Shown: positions 13,301-23,640 of the stretch, one piece after another
Layout of the letters: every line of letters starts with the position of its first letter
How positions within the stretch are numbered: position 1 is the stretch's first letter
From: Thuidium tamariscinum
Taxonomy: Eukaryota; Streptophyta; Bryopsida; Hypnales; Thuidiaceae
Direction: 5' to 3'
NCBI GenBank assembly: GCA_947034885.2
Contig: OX344749.2
Span: 3,177,501-3,241,500, forward strand
Length of the DNA: 64,000 nucleotides
The notes under the pieces: model-generated
Seen by the model: only the letters and a program-made list of their open reading frames with translations
Told to the model about the DNA's origin: nothing
The model's database searches: none
Translations under genes and position numbers: made by a program

Positions 13301-15704
13301 AAAAAAGTTCAATTTTTTTTAAAACTCCAATGACATGGCACTTTCTTGACTACATTGGATTTGTGTTTTTGCAACAATTTCTGCATTCTCACAGTCTAGA
13401 AACTCATAGTTTTCTAAAGGCTTCAAATCTCTTCTAATGTTGAGCAAGGGGGCCAATTCACTTAGACCGTTTGGGGAAGAATTGATGTTGATGAGATTTC
13501 ACCAAAAGAATGATCTTGGAACCATCTTCAATGTTCAAAAATTGTATGTATTAGGAGTTCTATTTGTACTAATGTAGAGGGCATAAAATAACATATTTTT
13601 AAATTTCATTTGGAATGTAATTATATGTTTTATACCTAAGCAAATAAACCATGAAATTTTTTGTCTATAAATCATTAAATTTGGATACTTATAACATAGT
13701 GAAAATTGTAAACTACACTATGTGACAACTAAACAAAAATGATTTTTAAATATTGAAAGATTTTTTTTAATTTCTAAAAAAAAAGGATCTAATTACCATA
13801 AACTAAGTTAAACATATTCAATAAAAATTTCACGTTCATTGGACTTGTGCTTCAAAAGTTATGGTGGACAACAGAAAAGTGACTCACATTCAAGTGCCGG
13901 GAAATAGGACCGTTGTTTCTTGCAATGACCCTTGACTGTACGTCAGGCAGGTTGATTTTTGAGAGAGTCTAGATAGCATTTGTACTAATCATTTTCCATG
14001 GCGAAATATGTAGTTTTGATCAGTCATCTGCTGGAATTGAAACCTAGCTTGCAAAGAAAATCTTCTCCAAAGTTCAAAATGGTTGCACGAATGGAATTAG
14101 GCGGCATTGGTACGTAACTTACCGAATGAGGGACGTGCCACCGAAGTCCACGCGATTGACAACGCTGATGATAATCCCTTTCACGAGCGACTCGGTGTAT
14201 TTTGTTTGATATGTAGGTCCCAACTTCTTGGTCTCTTGTTTCAGAGAGATTCCGGAGATGAAAGGCGTAGCTCCAGGAGATGTCCGAAGGAGACACACGT
14301 AAGTGACATTCCCCCTCGACTTGTAATGGTACTCCCTGTACGAGAAGGCAGTAGCATCAACGGTAATGTTGCTGACGATGTTGGCGTCGATGGCCACCTG
14401 AAACTGCGGGGGCCGGTTGGCATGGTCGTAGTTGCCGTAGTAGAAGGTGAGCTTGAGGAGGTACGAGTCGTTGTGTCTGACGGGTAGGGCGAAGCAGTTC
14501 TTGGCACGAGCGTCGTCGAAGTAGCGGAGTGTCTGCATCTCCGTGAAGCTCTGGAGAGACGAAGGGAGAGTGAGTGTTTGGGTCTTGCCTGAGGAAATGT
14601 AGGGCTCATCTGGCTCCCAGAAGAGGTCGGTGCCGGAGTCGATATAACTGGAGGATGCGCCGCAGTCGATGTTCAGAAAACCTGCTCGGAAATCGATTAG
14701 GTGTTGGGGTGTCAGTGTGGGAAACTTGCATGAATTCCACAAATTTAAGATGTGATTCTCAAGCTAGACAAGGGGCCAGTACAAGTCGATGTCTGTGTCG
14801 TACGTGACAATCATGTAACAACTGTAGAAGTCAACACAAATCTCGAGGTCTGACAACCCCAGCTAAAGATTGCATACGAGACAAGCACAAGGACTAAGTT
14901 TGTTGATAAGAGGATGCCCTCCCGGTGAGGTTAGCATACTCAGTTCAATTTTTAAAATCCTCACTGGCGCATTCCAAGGAAATTTTTGCAGTCGTAGTCA
15001 CCCAGCTGAGCGCTCAGCTCTAAGCCCGTCCTACTGTTTTAGAGCCGGGCACTGAAACTTATCGTATCAACATCAAATTCTTGGAAATGGCGAAGTTTCG
15101 AGAGACTGGCAGGTGTCGAGGCGCCAGTCTCGAACTATAAATCAATACCGGTCGTATGCTAGCACTGAACCTCTACAAAGTTGATTTCATAATTTGGGTT
15201 CTCTGAAATTCTGTCACCATAACGAGTATGATGATTTCGTATGTCGTCGCTATGGTTACGGAATTACCGACATAACTATTGTCTGAAGTGAACTAAATAT
15301 TATTCCAAAGCTTTGCAAGGGCTATGCTTCCCTTAAATGAAATCGTAAGTGAAATTTGGCTGCCCTTCTCTTGAACAGAGAACAAACGACAGAAAGATGA
15401 GGAGAAAACATCAATTTCTGACGACTTCACTCAAGAATTGTCAAGGTCTCAAGAAAGTATTAAGTACTGACTATCTTTCTCTAGACCAACGAGCAGTTTG
15501 AGACAAATTTAAAAAAATAAAACATATAGGAATGATTTGGATTGTAGACACACGAGTCTACGGAGTCCAGAGAAAGCAAACTGCAATTCCCAATTCCCAA
15601 CCTGATTGAGTCAAAGCCATCGGAACGCTGCCCAGCAGCAGCACGGCCAGCAGCACATGATTCCTCCAACACAATAGGAATCCAGCGCCCAAGGATTTCT
15701 CCAT
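4322..15704 (-). CDS. Malectin-like LRR receptor-like serine/threonine kinase, copy A (14 exons, 926 aa)
   Basis: This is a plasma-membrane receptor kinase of the plant LRR-I group. Exons in coding order: 15602-15704, 14123-14681, 11719-12242, 10871-11015, 10551-10622, 8662-8733, 8444-8518, 7348-7559, 6976-7169, 6485-6608, 6032-6100, 5542-5734, 4840-4975 and 4322-4624. All junctions are GT/AG and the phases join without a stop. The start is fixed by an in-frame TAG 15 bases upstream. Domains are a signal peptide (about 1-33), a malectin-like region (35-395), a GDPCLP motif, three LRR exons (about 440-517), a membrane helix (about 545-570) and a kinase. Kinase motifs are GRGGFG at 615-620, VAVK with Lys636, HRD with Asp733, DFG at 751-753 and GTAGYLDPE. 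It looks like an active RD kinase. The ligand is unknown. One oddity: the cysteine that normally follows the GDPC motif in WxxC is missing (HAWISQ). Introns 2 and 5 are swollen by transposons. Confidence 0.93.
6657..6718. mobile_element. 62-bp insertion with 8-bp target duplication in intron 9 of gene A
   Basis: CGTATCAT occurs at 6649-6656 and 6719-6726, bracketing 62 bases that the matching intron of gene B lacks. The insert contains a small hairpin (ATGAAATTTGGTTTCAT). A similar stretch lies at 3914-3950. An 8-bp duplication fits hAT-like or MULE-like transposition of a minimal element. Confidence 0.7.
9203..9868. mobile_element. CAAGAAACACTT-family element in intron 5 of gene A
   Basis: A 666-base non-coding insert starting with TAATTGCAAGAAACATTT and ending with AAGTGTTTCTTACAAACACC. 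It is similar throughout to 20917-21662. Gene B lacks it: its intron runs directly from TTTAATTA to TTTATGAGA. The flanks TAGTTAAG and TATTTATG may be a worn 8-bp target duplication. Confidence 0.8.
9954..10276. mobile_element. TA-flanked AGGTAGGAGG-family MITE in intron 5 of gene A
   Basis: A 323-base element with a worn left end (TAAAGTAGAAGAC) and a clear right end (GGACCTCCTACCTTA). The interior matches the copies at 12331, 23369 and 28868 (CACAAAGCTCCAAAGAATATG, TTTCACCTCCCC). It is absent from the matching intron of gene B. Confidence 0.7.
12331..12656. mobile_element. TA-flanked AGGTAGAAGGC MITE in intron 2 of gene A
   Basis: A 326-base element with ends TAAGGTAGAAGGCT and AGCCTTCTACCTTA. 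It belongs to the same family as 9954-10276. It sits in the part of intron 2 that has no counterpart in gene B, whose intron 2 is only 389 bases. Confidence 0.75.
12951..13468. mobile_element. CCCCTC/GAGCAAGGGGG element nested in intron 2 of gene A
   Basis: A third copy of the family seen at 2984-3450. The left part has GACCCCTCACTTGATTACTT and GCAAATTTTGAATTCATATT; the right end is GAGCAAGGGGGCCAATTCAC. It is split by the element at 13165-13439. Confidence 0.65.
13165..13439. mobile_element. CATTAGAAG-family MITE, innermost of three nested insertions
   Basis: A 275-base element with inverted ends CATTAGAAGGGATTTGAAG and CTTCAAATCTCTTCTAATG and no coding. Other copies are at 18363, 47043 and 52265. 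It interrupts the CCCCTC-family element. Confidence 0.75.
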
Positions 15705-15819
15705 CGCTGCAAAAAACTAAATCTAGTATGTGTGAACTACGACATATAAACAATGATCTGTTCGCCATTGTCGACATAATTATTGAACAATTGTGAGGAA
15801 GCAAGTTAGGCCCCACGAG

Positions 15820-15945
15820 CCAAACCTCTCCACGGCACTTGCTGGCAATTGTCGGTAGCTTCTGAAATGTACAGAATGCATAGATGCTACCTTCGCTCGT
15901 TTCCGAGCCATCAAGTCACACAATATGCCGATCGAACGAACGCAG
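15820..15945 (-). promoter_or_regulatory. Conserved upstream block of receptor gene A
   Basis: The block lies about 115-240 bases before the ATG. It is shared with 38564-38697 upstream of gene B, including CACTTGCTGGCAATTGTCGG, GTAGCTTCTGAAATGT and CGATCGAACGAACGC, while the sequence nearer the ATG differs more. It is a candidate promoter or 5' leader. No TATA box or transcription start was assigned. Confidence 0.45.
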
Positions 15946-16674
15946 GGACGGCCAGGGAGACTTACCCTGCTTTTTGCACTTGGAGAAAACACTGGATTTT
16001 GTTATTTGTCACATACGATAAAATTTGCAAATTCTAAATTCATATTTGCAATCAGAAGCGACCTCGGTTGACCCACCTAAGTTGACCCACCTCTAATAAC
16101 TTATTTTCTTATTGGCACTTGAAAGGAGGTTTCAACGAACCATAGAATGTGGCATTTGGATACCATATGCAAAAGTTATGAAAAAACAAAGTTTGCTTCT
16201 AAACATAAGAGGGTTTTTTAGGTACTAGGAGACTGTTTCAATCCTATTCCCCAATCTTTGAACCAGTCCCTGCTGGGCAAATTAAAAAATTATTAATTTT
16301 TTTCTTAAAATTAGATTTTTAAATTTTTAAAAAAAATTGAAGAATTTTTTTAATTTTTAAAAAATACATATTATTATTATTTGATGTGGCAGTCTCTCTA
16401 CCACATTAGATCACCTGCTAGGACAGATTTCAGCAAGTTTCTATAGTCTAGGTACTTGCAATCTCCCAACATGACCAAAAACCTCTTATGAAAATTTCCT
16501 CAAGATAGTTACATATTTGACTTTGGAGATCACATATGCAAAGTAGAGATGGCAGTTTAGGATTAGTAGTACATTTTGATGGCCCACCTTAAGTCAACTA
16601 TCCATTAATATGTGACACGTGCATTTGAACCAACAAGCAACATTAAAATTTAATTATTGATGACATAAGTTGTA
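15946..16674. other. Intergenic DNA upstream of receptor gene A
   Basis: No gene seen. A remnant of the CCCCTC-family interior (AAATTCATATTTGCAATCAG) lies at 16040-16060, followed by a duplicated GTTGACCCACCT word. The remainder is AT-rich. Confidence 0.4.
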
Positions 16675-17755
16675 GGGTCATTGCAAGAAACACTGACCAC
16701 TTTTGTAGCGCTTTGCAAAATTTGTTCTTGTTCAATGCTATAACTTTTAATTGATGAATCCAATGCCCAAACCAACAACACTATTTCTAGAGTTTTTGAT
16801 TGCAATCATATTCTATATTTTTCAATATTTACAAAAATCACTTTATATTTGAAAGTTATTTTTGTTAATTTGTCACACTTTCAAGATAAGGCTTTTTTTA
16901 TACAATTGATTGGTTCAAATTAATGATTTTTGGTTGAAATTTTTGTGGTATGTTTTTATAGTAGGTAGGCATGTCCCTACCAAAGGGCATCCAAAAAAAC
17001 ATTATTTTATGACCTCTACATTAGTACAAACAGGCCTCCCTTGCATGTATACTTCAGAACATTAGAAATGATTTTGAACTCATTTTTTTTAGTCAAACCT
17101 CATCACTATAAAGTCTTCTCAAATGGCCAATTTTTAGTTTTGTTTAAAATTTTTTTCCCTATTTTTTACAAATTAAAACATCAATTTTTGTATTTTCTTT
17201 ACTAGAATTCAATATCCAAGATGATGTCTTAAAAAATACATGCATTGATGTTTTAATTTGTAAAAAATAGGGAAAACAATTTTGAACAAAACTAAAAATT
17301 CTCCATTTGAGAAGACTTTACAGTGATGAGGTTTGACTAAAAAAAATGAGTTCAAAATCATTTCTAATGTTCTGAAGTATGCACGCAAGGGAGGCTTGTT
17401 TGCACTAATGTAGAGGTCATAAAATAATGTTTTTTTGGATCCCCTTTGGTAGGGACATGCCTACCTACTATAAAAACATACCACAAAAATTTCAACCAAA
17501 AATCATTAATTTGAACCAATCAATTGTATAAAAAAAGCCTTATCTTGAAAGTGTGACAAATTAACAAAAATAACTTTCAAATATAAAGTGATTTTTTGTA
17601 AATATTGAAAAATATAGAATATGATTGCAATCAAAAACTCTAGAAATAGTGTTGTTGGTTTGGGCATTGGATTCATCAATCAAAAATTATAGCATTGGAC
17701 AAGAACAAATTTTGCAAAGCGCTACAAAAAGTGGTCGGTGTTTCTTGCAATGACC
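16675..17755. mobile_element. Palindromic CAAGAAACACTT-family element (about 1.08 kb, arms of about 0.5 kb)
   Basis: The left half is repeated almost exactly as the reverse complement in the right half, with the centre near 17210. GTAGCGCTTTGCAAAATTTG near the left end pairs with CAAATTTTGCAAAGCGCTAC near the right. The ends are GGGTCATTGCAAGAAACACT and its inverse. TTGTA flanks both sides (16670-16674 and 17756-17760), a likely target duplication. No protein is encoded. Confidence 0.88.
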
Positions 17756-17756
17756 T

Positions 17757-18362
17757 TGTACACAATCAAATTGGAAGAGAAATTGAAAGAGCTTCATATA
17801 GATTTGGAATACACCAATAAACAATATTTTAAGGTGAGCAAAGTCTAATTGGAATTGTTGCACTATTGTGTTTTATTATTGTGTATTTGACACATACATG
17901 GTGTATGAATTGATGCATATAATAGTGCAAAAAATTATATTCATGCTAAGCCAAAACTAATATCAAAAAGCACAACTAATGCAAATAATTGTTGCACCTC
18001 CTATGTGTGTGAGAAGTAGTAAAATTATGTATTCTACATGTACATTGGCATAATTGAGCATGACAATATTTAGATTTTAAAAATAATGACTTGCTAGATG
18101 TTCTATAGTGTTTGTCTTGCCATATTCTCATGTAATCAAATTGTCTTACAAAAGGACCATATTTCCTCTAATGATAAAGAAGGCTTCCTATACTTTGATT
18201 TCTATATAAACTTTGAAGAAACAACCACTATAATTTGTATGAGAATATATCCAGAAATCACAATGCCACATCTATTTTGGAAGGCAAAATTTGTCACTAC
18301 ATCAATACATGAACAAATAAAGGACCAAACAACCCATTGGACTATTTAAAGACTAATGTAAA
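17757..18362. other. AT-rich spacer without a recognised gene
   Basis: The only reading frame of note (18098-18349, 83 codons) has no recognisable motif and typical AT-rich composition. No repeat ends were identified. Confidence 0.35.
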
Positions 18363-18626
18363 CATTAGAAAAGATTTGGAGAAATAGAAGACCGTATTAG
18401 CCATATTTTCCATGTTGTTAATGTAACAATGAGGGAACAACTAGTTGTTATCAATGTCATAAATACAAAAAAAAATGATTCTAAAATTTAAAAAAAATCA
18501 AAAATTAAATGAAATATCTCACATGGTTGTTGTTTGACTACATTAGATTTTACAATGCCATAGTTCCCAAAGTCCCCCCATTGTGCGGAACTCATAGTCT
18601 TATTTGGAGTCAAATCTTTTCTAATG
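18363..18626. mobile_element. CATTAGAAAAGATTTGG MITE
   Basis: A 264-base element with inverted ends CATTAGAAAAGATTTGGAG and TCAAATCTTTTCTAATG. The interior phrase CAACTAGTTGTTATCAATG is shared with the copies at 52265 and 13165. Confidence 0.7.
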
Positions 18627-18841
18627 CTTTGCTGACTTTAAAATTTTCTCAATAATTTGGAAGTTTTGCATGAAATTTCAACAAATGTAGCACAAGTTAG
18701 AAGGGTTTTTTTATTACAATACCAAAATATGAAAACAAGCAACAAAAAATAAAACTTAAAGAATATAAATTTTTTTTTTGAAGTTTATACATGTTGAACC
18801 TGCAATTTGTTTGGATATTTGCTCTAGAAATTTGAGGATTA

Positions 18842-18863
18842 CACGCACACACACACACACACG
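18842..18863. repeat. (AC)n microsatellite
   Basis: An alternating AC tract of about 22 bases with one interruption, in AT-rich spacer DNA. Confidence 0.85.
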
Positions 18864-19194
18864 AACAAATCAATTGAAAGTACCTATAAGTAGATTAGTT
18901 CAAAAATAGTTATTGTTGAAGATTTTGACCTTGCTTTGGAGATGAGTATTTTGAAGCAGTTCTAGGTCACTAAGCATCAAGTCCTTTAAGATTTAACACA
19001 AAGAAAAATGCCTAAAAAATAAAATGAAATCGCCAAAATTTTCAATGAAAAGTACTTGTAGTAGATCATTTTTAGATGGATCTACACAAATAGATGATCC
19101 TATCCATAATGTTTGCAGTTGGTTGAAAGGGTCGTAATTCATAAGCTGAGGAGCCCTACCAATTAGTTTCCAAGGAATATTCTATAAAATTCTT

Positions 19195-20700
19195 TACCAT
19201 ATATTATCAAAGAATCTCCGTTGCAGAAAGGCCAATTGGCACAGCCCACTTGGCCACTTCCATCCAAGGTAAGGGAGGAGGCTCATAAACCGTTCATCTA
19301 AGGGCCGGTCCGCCTTTTTCATATATTTTTTGGATGGTAATATTTTTCACTCATTTTTCATTGAAAGAGAAATAACGAGGAATCTAACACAAGTCGTTTC
19401 ATATTTTTTGAAGCATTATTGAATTAGTTATGAATTTTCAAAACCAGTATGGCAGAGGATCCTATCTGTGATCAATAGGCCTTGCAAACCCATACATGTG
19501 CAGTTTGAAAAAAAATCTGGCTTGCTTCAAAAACTAGCACTGCAACATGTTAAAAGTAATCGAATTTGTTTCTAAATGTGTTCCTTTCTAAAACTAAAAT
19601 GAATTCTTGAATAAATCATATTTCAGATTTTTGAACACTTGAAAGAAGGTAGTTCAACAACTAATTCTTATTTAAAATATAATCAAGAGACACCTAACCA
19701 CTTAGTTGAGAATGAAGCCATTGGGACTTTGAAACCATCCATTCAATTAGTGAAAACAAAGTCTTAGCATGCTTCAATATAATCCACAATTCATTTTCTC
19801 ACAGTAAATGATCCATTTCAGAGCCTCCTAGTGGGCAGGTGCTAAAGCCTGAGCGGTTTATGAGCCCTCTCCTATAGGGGAGAAAGGTAAACCAGCTGAC
19901 ATGAAAATGTAGTGATATTGTTGGAAAAAAAATCATCCTTTTCCACATAAAGACTAATGTGAGAAATAGGAAGAGAAGTTGAATTAATTTTTTTATGAAG
20001 TACAAATTTTTTATGAATTTTTGAAGTGTATTGTTCAATTGATACAAAAAAGTCTTTAAACTATCTCAAAACCAACAAAGAAAATGGATCTACAGTGGTC
20101 ATTTTATTCACCTAAAGTAGTTACAAATATTTTTTTATCATGGTCACAACATGAAGACTTAAAAAATTTACTTCATGTGATTTAATCATTCTATGACCAT
20201 CATCTGAGACCTTGATTAAAGCCTCTAATTCTATCTAATGTAGCCCAAATTTCATGTATTGAAAAAAGTTTGTTATAAATTGATGCCAAAGACTTTAATG
20301 GGTTGCTTTTTGATGGTGCTTGTGATGAATCTTTTGACTTATCATAGGTTGTTCACCTTAGTTCATTGTTAACTAGTGCTTTGGGGAGAATAACTCTCTA
20401 GAGTTTGAAAATGGAGGATCCAAAATTAGACAAAAAATTGGTGAAATTTACAAACTATGGATATTCCAAAATAAAAGGAGGATATAAAGTCACTACTTGG
20501 ATTTAAGTGCCAAAATTAGCTACTTGCTATTTTGAATCCAAGGCTACTACTTGGAATCATGAAGGTAAATACATGTCCTTGGACAAAACATGTATCACTT
20601 TATGAAGTTGGATGCTTAGGGGCTTAGAGCAAAGTTGTTTGACAAAAAATTGGGTTTAGGAGACATGTTGACCATCTAACATTGCATGTTATATATGCCA
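19195..20700. repeat. Unclassified dispersed repeat, copy 1 (interrupted)
   Basis: The sequence is related to 24455-26700, 44900-45370 and 45370-47040. Shared markers are AAAGAATCTCCGTTGCA, GCCACTTCCATCCAA, CACATAAAGACTAATGTGAGAAAT, CAAAACCAACAAAG and GACAAAAAATTGG. No protein motif is visible. A TA-flanked MITE (19270-19877) has inserted in it. The family could be a large old non-coding element; ends are approximate. Confidence 0.6.
19270..19877. mobile_element. AGGGAGGAGGCTC-family element inside dispersed repeat copy 1
   Basis: GGAGGCTCATAAACCGTTC near the left end pairs with GAGCGGTTTATGAGCCC near the right end, giving an element of about 608 bases. The interior phrase TCTAACACAAGTCGTTTCAT is shared with 43427-43848 and, inverted, with other members. 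Confidence 0.6.
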
Positions 20701-20916
20701 CATGTCAAGATAGTTGCCTAAAAAGGACATATTTAATAGATGTGATGATTTGAAATATTTAAAAGATGTGATGAATTTATAATGTTATATGTGTTCATCA
20801 AATTGAGACACTTCACTAAAATGAGACTTAAACAATTAAACCCCAAAATGTCCAAGACCTTTTTTGAGCTTCTAGAAATTCGTTTTAAATTGAATAAAAA
20901 GACAACATTCTAATAA

Positions 20917-21662
20917 GGGTGATTACAAGAAACACTTCATGTTTTTGGCTTTAAAACATACATTTTGGCTATAGAATTGTCAAGATTGCACGACATTGGC
21001 AGTGTAACACATCATCAATGCACTTACAAATCTTGATCGTCGATTTTGGGTGCTTGTAGAATTGGGTTGTCAGTCAATACTATGTAGTACTGTATATAGA
21101 TTGCTACAAAGTACTACAGAGGCCACTAGTAGCAAAAAATAGTAGAAGAAGGGGATGTGGACCTTTTTATTTTTAGTAATTAAAAAAAAATTTTAACTAT
21201 TTTAAAAAATCCACATTTTTAAACAAGCTTGTGTTCTCATTGCAATAAAAATTCTTCTAGCAAATTTTTTCCCTCTTCATAGCCTTTACGCAAAGGAAGG
21301 TCACTTTGAACCCATGAGTGCAACAAATATGTTGCTATTTTCAAAAAATTCATCATCAATCCTTGTAATGTTAGTAGATCCCCAACTTATCCAATTTGTG
21401 GCTTCAAATTCAGATTTTTGGGTCAAAAATAGGACTAAAACCCCCCAAAATGGCCAAGGTAGACACCCAATCAAGGCAATTTAAAAATAATAAACTAATT
21501 TTTTTAATTTAAAAAAACATTCAACATATGAAACTTTTGTGTGCACCTTCATTTCAAATTTCAAGCCAAAAAGCCAAAAGATGCAAAAGTTATGAACGAA
21601 AAACTACATGTTGAAGGTCAAGGGGACAAAAAAAAGGACAAGTCGATTTCTTGCAATCACCC
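20917..21662. mobile_element. CAAGAAACACTT-family element
   Basis: A 746-base element with ends GGGTGATTACAAGAAACACT and TTTCTTGCAATCACCC. It aligns along its length with the gene A intron copy (9203-9868) and, inverted, with 51059-51781. ATAA is present on both sides. No coding. Confidence 0.8.
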
Positions 21663-22754
21663 ATAATTTTGATCATTTTCTTTTTGGACTATACAAATTC
21701 AAATTAAGCATGTTAGAAACTATGTACATAGGAAAAGGAAACCCAACAACATCACTTATGGATTGTGATTTCGTCAAGACATGAATCGACATGGAAACTC
21801 AAGCTACTAGAAGCAACCCATTCTTGATCACCAATCCCCCCACCATTTGGATAAAATAGGGTGGTCTATTTCTAGTTATTTACAACACATTATAATTGAA
21901 AAAATAACTCTTATTTGGTAAACTAACATTTGGCAATGAAACATTCTTGATTAGCGCTACAATTTCCTATTGGAGTATTAAAGCACTTTTGATTTTCCAA
22001 CTAGTCCTTGGTTGGAAATATGATGACCTAATTTGTATTTGACCACTATGGAACAAACAAAATCTTCACTTTTAAAAATTCATGATAATTTTGGTTTGAA
22101 AAATAAAATTATGAAAAAATTTGTAATCCTTTTCAAATCTATATTTGTAGATGGGGAAAATCCCCCCTTCAACATATCCTCACTCTAAATCTCCAGCTAC
22201 AAGATAGAAACACCCATTATTGTCCATATTCCCACTCTTGTACCATAAACTCATACTAAATGTTTTCCTAAATTGTAGCTAAGGTATCCTCAAAATGCTT
22301 GACTCCAATTTGTTGATGCATTTAAAGGACATATATTTAACTCTAATCGGTTGGATATTGATTTTTGTAGAGTTTGTTTAGGATTCACCTATGTAATAGT
22401 TTAAGTTGTTTAGGGGTTGGCATTTTGAAAAATCATAATAATTACATACTTCATCTAAAAAATCTAATATATATATGATTTTCACTCACTAATACTATAT
22501 ATTTATTATTTTTATGAAAATTTGCCTCCAATTATAATGAGATGCTTTGTATTGATGGTTTTAGGTGCTTCCCCTGTACTTTGCCAATTGCTCTAGTGGT
22601 TTGGAATGGGTTGCCTCCTTCAAGGGGTTCAAATACTGTAATTCTATTAAAATAAACTATCTAAGTTTTCCTTTATCCTATAAGGACATTGTAGACAATT
22701 AGTGTCCGACGGATGACAAAGAATTCTTGCATTGAAGACAAAAGTGCAATTATT
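21663..22754. other. AT-rich spacer without a recognised gene
   Basis: No reading frame, RNA gene or bounded repeat could be supported. Confidence 0.35.
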
Positions 22755-23046
22755 CATCTTTGAAAATTTGTGCAAAAAAGAAGATCATAAACAATAGTTT
22801 AGCCTTCAATGAATGCTTTTGAATTTTTTTTTAAAGTAGATGATTTGCATTGTTTCAAAAAGGATGATTTTCATCAAGATGAGTCATCTTTACAAAGTTA
22901 ACTCTAGAAGTATAGGTTGGTCTCATAGAAATCATCCTTTTTGCAACAATGCAAATAATTTACTATAAAAGTAAAGTCAAAAATATTCATTAGAAACTGA
23001 ACTATTATTCATGACTTTTCCTTTTTTCGCAAAATTCCAAGGATGG
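22755..23046. repeat. Foldback of about 290 bases with arms of about 120 bases
   Basis: The left arm (22755-22877) and right arm (22929-23046) are imperfect reverse complements. The inner part is GATTTGCATTGTTTCAAAAA against TTTTTGCAACAATGCAAAT; outer parts include CATAAACAATAGTT against AACTATTATTCATG. It would fold as one long hairpin with a loop of about 50 bases. Confidence 0.7.
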
Positions 23047-23050
23047 AAGG

Positions 23051-23365
23051 TAAGGTAGGAGGTTCATAAACCGCTCATCTAAGAGCTGAAGCTGACTTTG
23101 GGGGAGGTAGAACTTCTTAAAATATTTTTAGTAAATTTTCCTTGAAAGGCAAGAGAAATTGGCATCTAACCCAAGTTGTTTCATATTTTTTGAAGCTTTG
23201 TAGAATTAGTTATGAATTTCTGAAGTTGCAGAAAAGTGCATTTTTGTGGGCTCTAAAACCGCCCACCTCCTCAAATGCACACCACTTGTACATTGGAAAG
23301 TGCAAAATGTACCTCTAGAGCCTGATTGGTTTTAGAACCTGCTCCATTTCAGGACCTCCTACCTT
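23051..23365. mobile_element. AGGTAGGAGG-family MITE
   Basis: A 315-base element with ends TAAGGTAGGAGGTTC and GGACCTCCTACCTTA, flanked by TA. It directly abuts the foldback at 22755-23046. Confidence 0.7.
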
Positions 23366-23640
23366 AGATTGCTCTAAAATGGAGTGTTGTTCTAAAAGCG
23401 ATCATGCCACAAGGGTACATTTGGTTTCTGCAATGTACTAGTCGTGTACATTTCAGCAGGTGGTCGCTATTAGAAACCACTGCATTTGAACTTTGAAAAA
23501 TTCATAACTAATTCTACACAAGTCCAAAAAAGATGAAACAACTTGGATTAGATGCCAATTCCATTTTTCTTCCCATGAAAATTTCCTGAACATTGTTTCA
23601 AGGAGTTCAGCAGTTCAGCTTCCCCGAAAAGGCAATCTAA
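23366..23640. mobile_element. Partial second AGGTAGGAGG-family copy
   Basis: The interior matches other members (TTCATAACTAATTCTACACA, GATGAAACAACTTGGAT, GAAAATTTCCTGAACA) but the terminal AGGTAGGAGG is not seen at the right, so it is truncated or overlapped by its neighbour. Confidence 0.5.

Larger units (their letters stand above)
12672..13935. mobile_element. CAAGAAACACTT-family element, interrupted by nested insertions, in intron 2 of gene A
   Basis: Worn ends GGGGTCGTTGCAAAAAGCAC (left) and GTTTCTTGCAATGACCC (right) bracket sequence like the palindromic copy at 16675-17755 (TGATGAG, CTAATGTAGAGG, CATAAAATAA). The middle is occupied by a CCCCTC-family element, which itself contains a CATTAGAAG-family element. 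Confidence 0.65.
2011..15945 (-). repeat. Segmental duplication block, copy A
   Basis: The block holds receptor gene A with its flanks. The left edge is set by 2020-2245, which matches 28510-28735 (shared ATCTAGTCCATTG, CAAAAATGGCTTGACA-like and TTATTGG stretches). The right edge is set by the upstream block ending in CGATCGAACGAACGC, shared with 38681-38695. Introns as well as exons align to copy B, so this is a DNA-level duplication and not retroposition. It is about 14 kb against 10.2 kb for copy B because of later insertions. The exact ends are blurred by divergence. Confidence 0.8.

Noticed and set aside
18842-18863. Repeated units considered as a CRISPR array
   Set aside because: The sequence is a simple AC microsatellite; no spacer-repeat pattern exists anywhere in the window.
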